Shown: in pieces, positions 5,171-6,257 of the stretch
Layout: each line of letters opens with the position of its first letter
Position numbering within the stretch: the first letter of the stretch is position 1
Source of the DNA: Thioalkalivibrio nitratireducens
Lineage (GTDB): Bacteria; Pseudomonadota; Gammaproteobacteria; Ectothiorhodospirales; Ectothiorhodospiraceae
NCBI GenBank assembly: GCA_011390385.1
Contig: JAABSN010000195.1
Coordinates: 1 to 6,257, forward strand
Length of the DNA: 6,257 nt
Reading direction: 5' to 3'
Notes under the pieces: model-generated
Told to the model about the DNA's origin: nothing
The model's input: the letters and a program-made list of their open reading frames with translations, nothing else
Databases searched by the model: none
Made by a program: the position numbers and the translations under genes

Positions 5171-6257
5171 CGGTCATCTCCTTTACAACATCACGGGCCA
5201 GGGCGAGCATGGCGGCGCGGTCCTCGTCCGTGAGCGTGTCGCCCTCCATGATGCGTTGGCATGTGTCCTCATGCTCCCGGCGCAGGCGCCGGGTCATGGA
5301 TTCCTCGACCGTCGGGATTTGCTCGAGGGGAACGTCGTCGAGCAGCCCCTCGGCCACGGCGAGCAGCACGGCGATCTGCTCAGGCACGGGCAGCGGGCTG
5401 TACTGGGACTGCTTGAGGATGGCGCGGACGCGGCGGCCGTGCTGGAGCGTGCGCTTCGTTTCCTCGTCCAGGCGGGTGCCGAAGCGCGAGAAGCGTTCGA
5501 GCTCCTCGAACTGCGAGTAGGAGAGGCGCAGATCCGACGCCACCTCGCGGTAGGCCTTGAGCTGGGCCTTGCCGCCGACGCGCGACACGGACTTGCCGAT
5601 GTCAATGGCCGGGAGCTGCCCCTTGCGGAACAGGTCGGGCGAGAGGTAGAGCTGCCCGTCGGTGATGGAAATCAGGTTCGTGGGGATGTAGGCCGATATG
5701 TTCTGCGCCTCGGTCTCGATGATCGGCAACGCCGTGAGCGAGCCCCCGCCTTCCTCCTTGCGCAAGTGGGTGGCGCGTTCCAGCAGGCGCGAGTGGACGT
5801 AGAAGATATCGCCCGGATAGGCCTCGCGTCCCGGCGGGCGGCGCAGCAGCAGGGAGAGCTGGCGGTACGCGCGGGCGTGCTTGGTCAGGTCGTCGTAGAT
5901 GATGAGCACGTCGCGGCCACGCTGCATGAAGAACTCGGCGGCGGCCGTGGCGGCATAGGGGGCGATGAACTGGAGGCCGGGTGCATCCTCGCAAGAGGCG
6001 ACCACGACAACCGTATGGTCCAGAGCCCCCTGGTCGCGCAGGCCGTTGATAACGCCCGCGACAGATGCATTGCGCTGGCCCACCGCGCAGTAGACACAGA
6101 CGACGTTCTTGTCGCGCTGATTGACGATGGTGTCGAGCGCCACGGCGGTCTTGCCGGTCTGGCGGTCCCCGAGAATCAGTTCGCGCTGGCCGCGACCGAT
6201 CGGAATCAGCGCGTCGACGGCCTTGATGCCGGTCTGCAGCGGTGTCGTCACCGGCGC
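5136..6257 (-). CDS. atpA: F1 ATPase subunit alpha, alternate (N-ATPase) type, C-terminal part
   Basis: The last 373 residues of F1 alpha; about 140 N-terminal residues lie beyond the high edge, so the GTG at 6251 is an internal Val codon and not a start. Alpha forms the non-catalytic nucleotide sites of the alpha3-beta3 ring. Counting from the first visible Ala, the fragment shows [15 protein letters not shown] (1-15), the P-loop GDRQTGKT (30-37), [12 protein letters not shown] (117-128, Walker B region), the conserved [20 protein letters not shown] segment (136-155), SVSRVGG with the arginine finger (Arg226), and the C-terminal helical domain from about 240. Nothing is truncated within the visible part. 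The stop lies 35 bases inside the gamma gene. Upstream genes of the N-ATPase order (b, c, a, AtpR, AtpQ, epsilon, beta) would be outside the window. F1 alpha is certain; the N-type assignment rests on gene order and the gamma sequence. Confidence 0.95.
   Translation of the reverse strand, partial: APVTTPLQTGIKAVDALIPIGRGQRELILGDRQTGKTAVALDTIVNQRDKNVVCVYCAVGQRNASVAGVINGLRDQGALDHTVVVVASCEDAPGLQFIAPYAATAAAEFFMQRGRDVLIIYDDLTKHARAYRQLSLLLRRPPGREAYPGDIFYVHSRLLERATHLRKEEGGGSLTALPIIETEAQNISAYIPTNLISITDGQLYLSPDLFRKGQLPAIDIGKSVSRVGGKAQLKAYREVASDLRLSYSQFEELERFSRFGTRLDEETKRTLQHGRRVRAILKQSQYSPLPVPEQIAVLLAVAEGLLDDVPLEQIPTVEESMTRRLRREHEDTCQRIMEGDTLTDEDRAAMLALARDVVKEMTDADPGTHEKAD
5178..5183 (-). promoter_or_regulatory. 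Ribosome binding site of the gamma gene, inside the alpha gene
   Basis: AAGGAG on the minus strand, 7 bases before the gamma ATG at 5170 and within the last codons of alpha. It supports a long overlap with direct re-initiation rather than a start at residue 7. Confidence 0.75.

Noticed and set aside
4313..5233. Plus-strand open frame of 306 codons opposite F1 gamma
   Set aside because: The minus-strand frame is clear F1 gamma; the plus frame shows only Gly/Val-rich shadow composition.
6249..6251. GTG as the start of the alpha gene
   Set aside because: The frame stays open to the edge and the Ala-Pro before this Val fits the conserved alpha sequence, so the gene is cut by the window.

Overview
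This GC-rich window is bacterial, with compact gene packing. The gene families (F1 subunits, GspE/PilB-type ATPase, SpoIIAA-like protein, universal stress protein) suggest a proteobacterium, probably a gammaproteobacterium, perhaps from a saline or marine setting. That placement is inference from gene content only. Five protein genes are supported. Two run off the window: a P-type ATPase at the low edge and F1 alpha at the high edge.

Positions 1-3024 (minus strand) hold three genes read leftward with overlapping ends. First is a small SpoIIAA-like (STAS/SEC14-type) protein, then a short GspE/PilB-type ATPase without the usual N-terminal domain, then the first 480 residues of a P2-type (Ca2+-ATPase-like) cation pump. 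The 16-17 base overlaps point to one translationally coupled operon. This combination is the most unusual thing here.

Positions 3025-3496 are a 472-base divergent intergenic region. It contains a long imperfect hairpin built from a 12-13 base unit, with a perfect 22-bp core, and several TGTGGTG-type short repeats. No convincing gene lies in it.

Positions 3497-4297 (plus strand) encode a tandem-domain universal stress protein. It converges, with a 12-base gap, on the end of an F-type ATPase operon on the minus strand (4310-6257). That operon shows F1 gamma as its last gene and most of F1 alpha upstream of it. The alpha-gamma order with gamma last, and the sequence character of gamma, fit the alternate F1F0 ATPase (N-ATPase, atpDCQRBEFAG). 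The beta, epsilon, a, b and c genes would lie outside the window, so ion specificity cannot be read here.

Taken together, the window looks like an accessory ion-homeostasis and stress cluster: a rotary ATPase, a P-type cation pump and a stress protein, with a puzzling secretion-type ATPase inside the pump operon.
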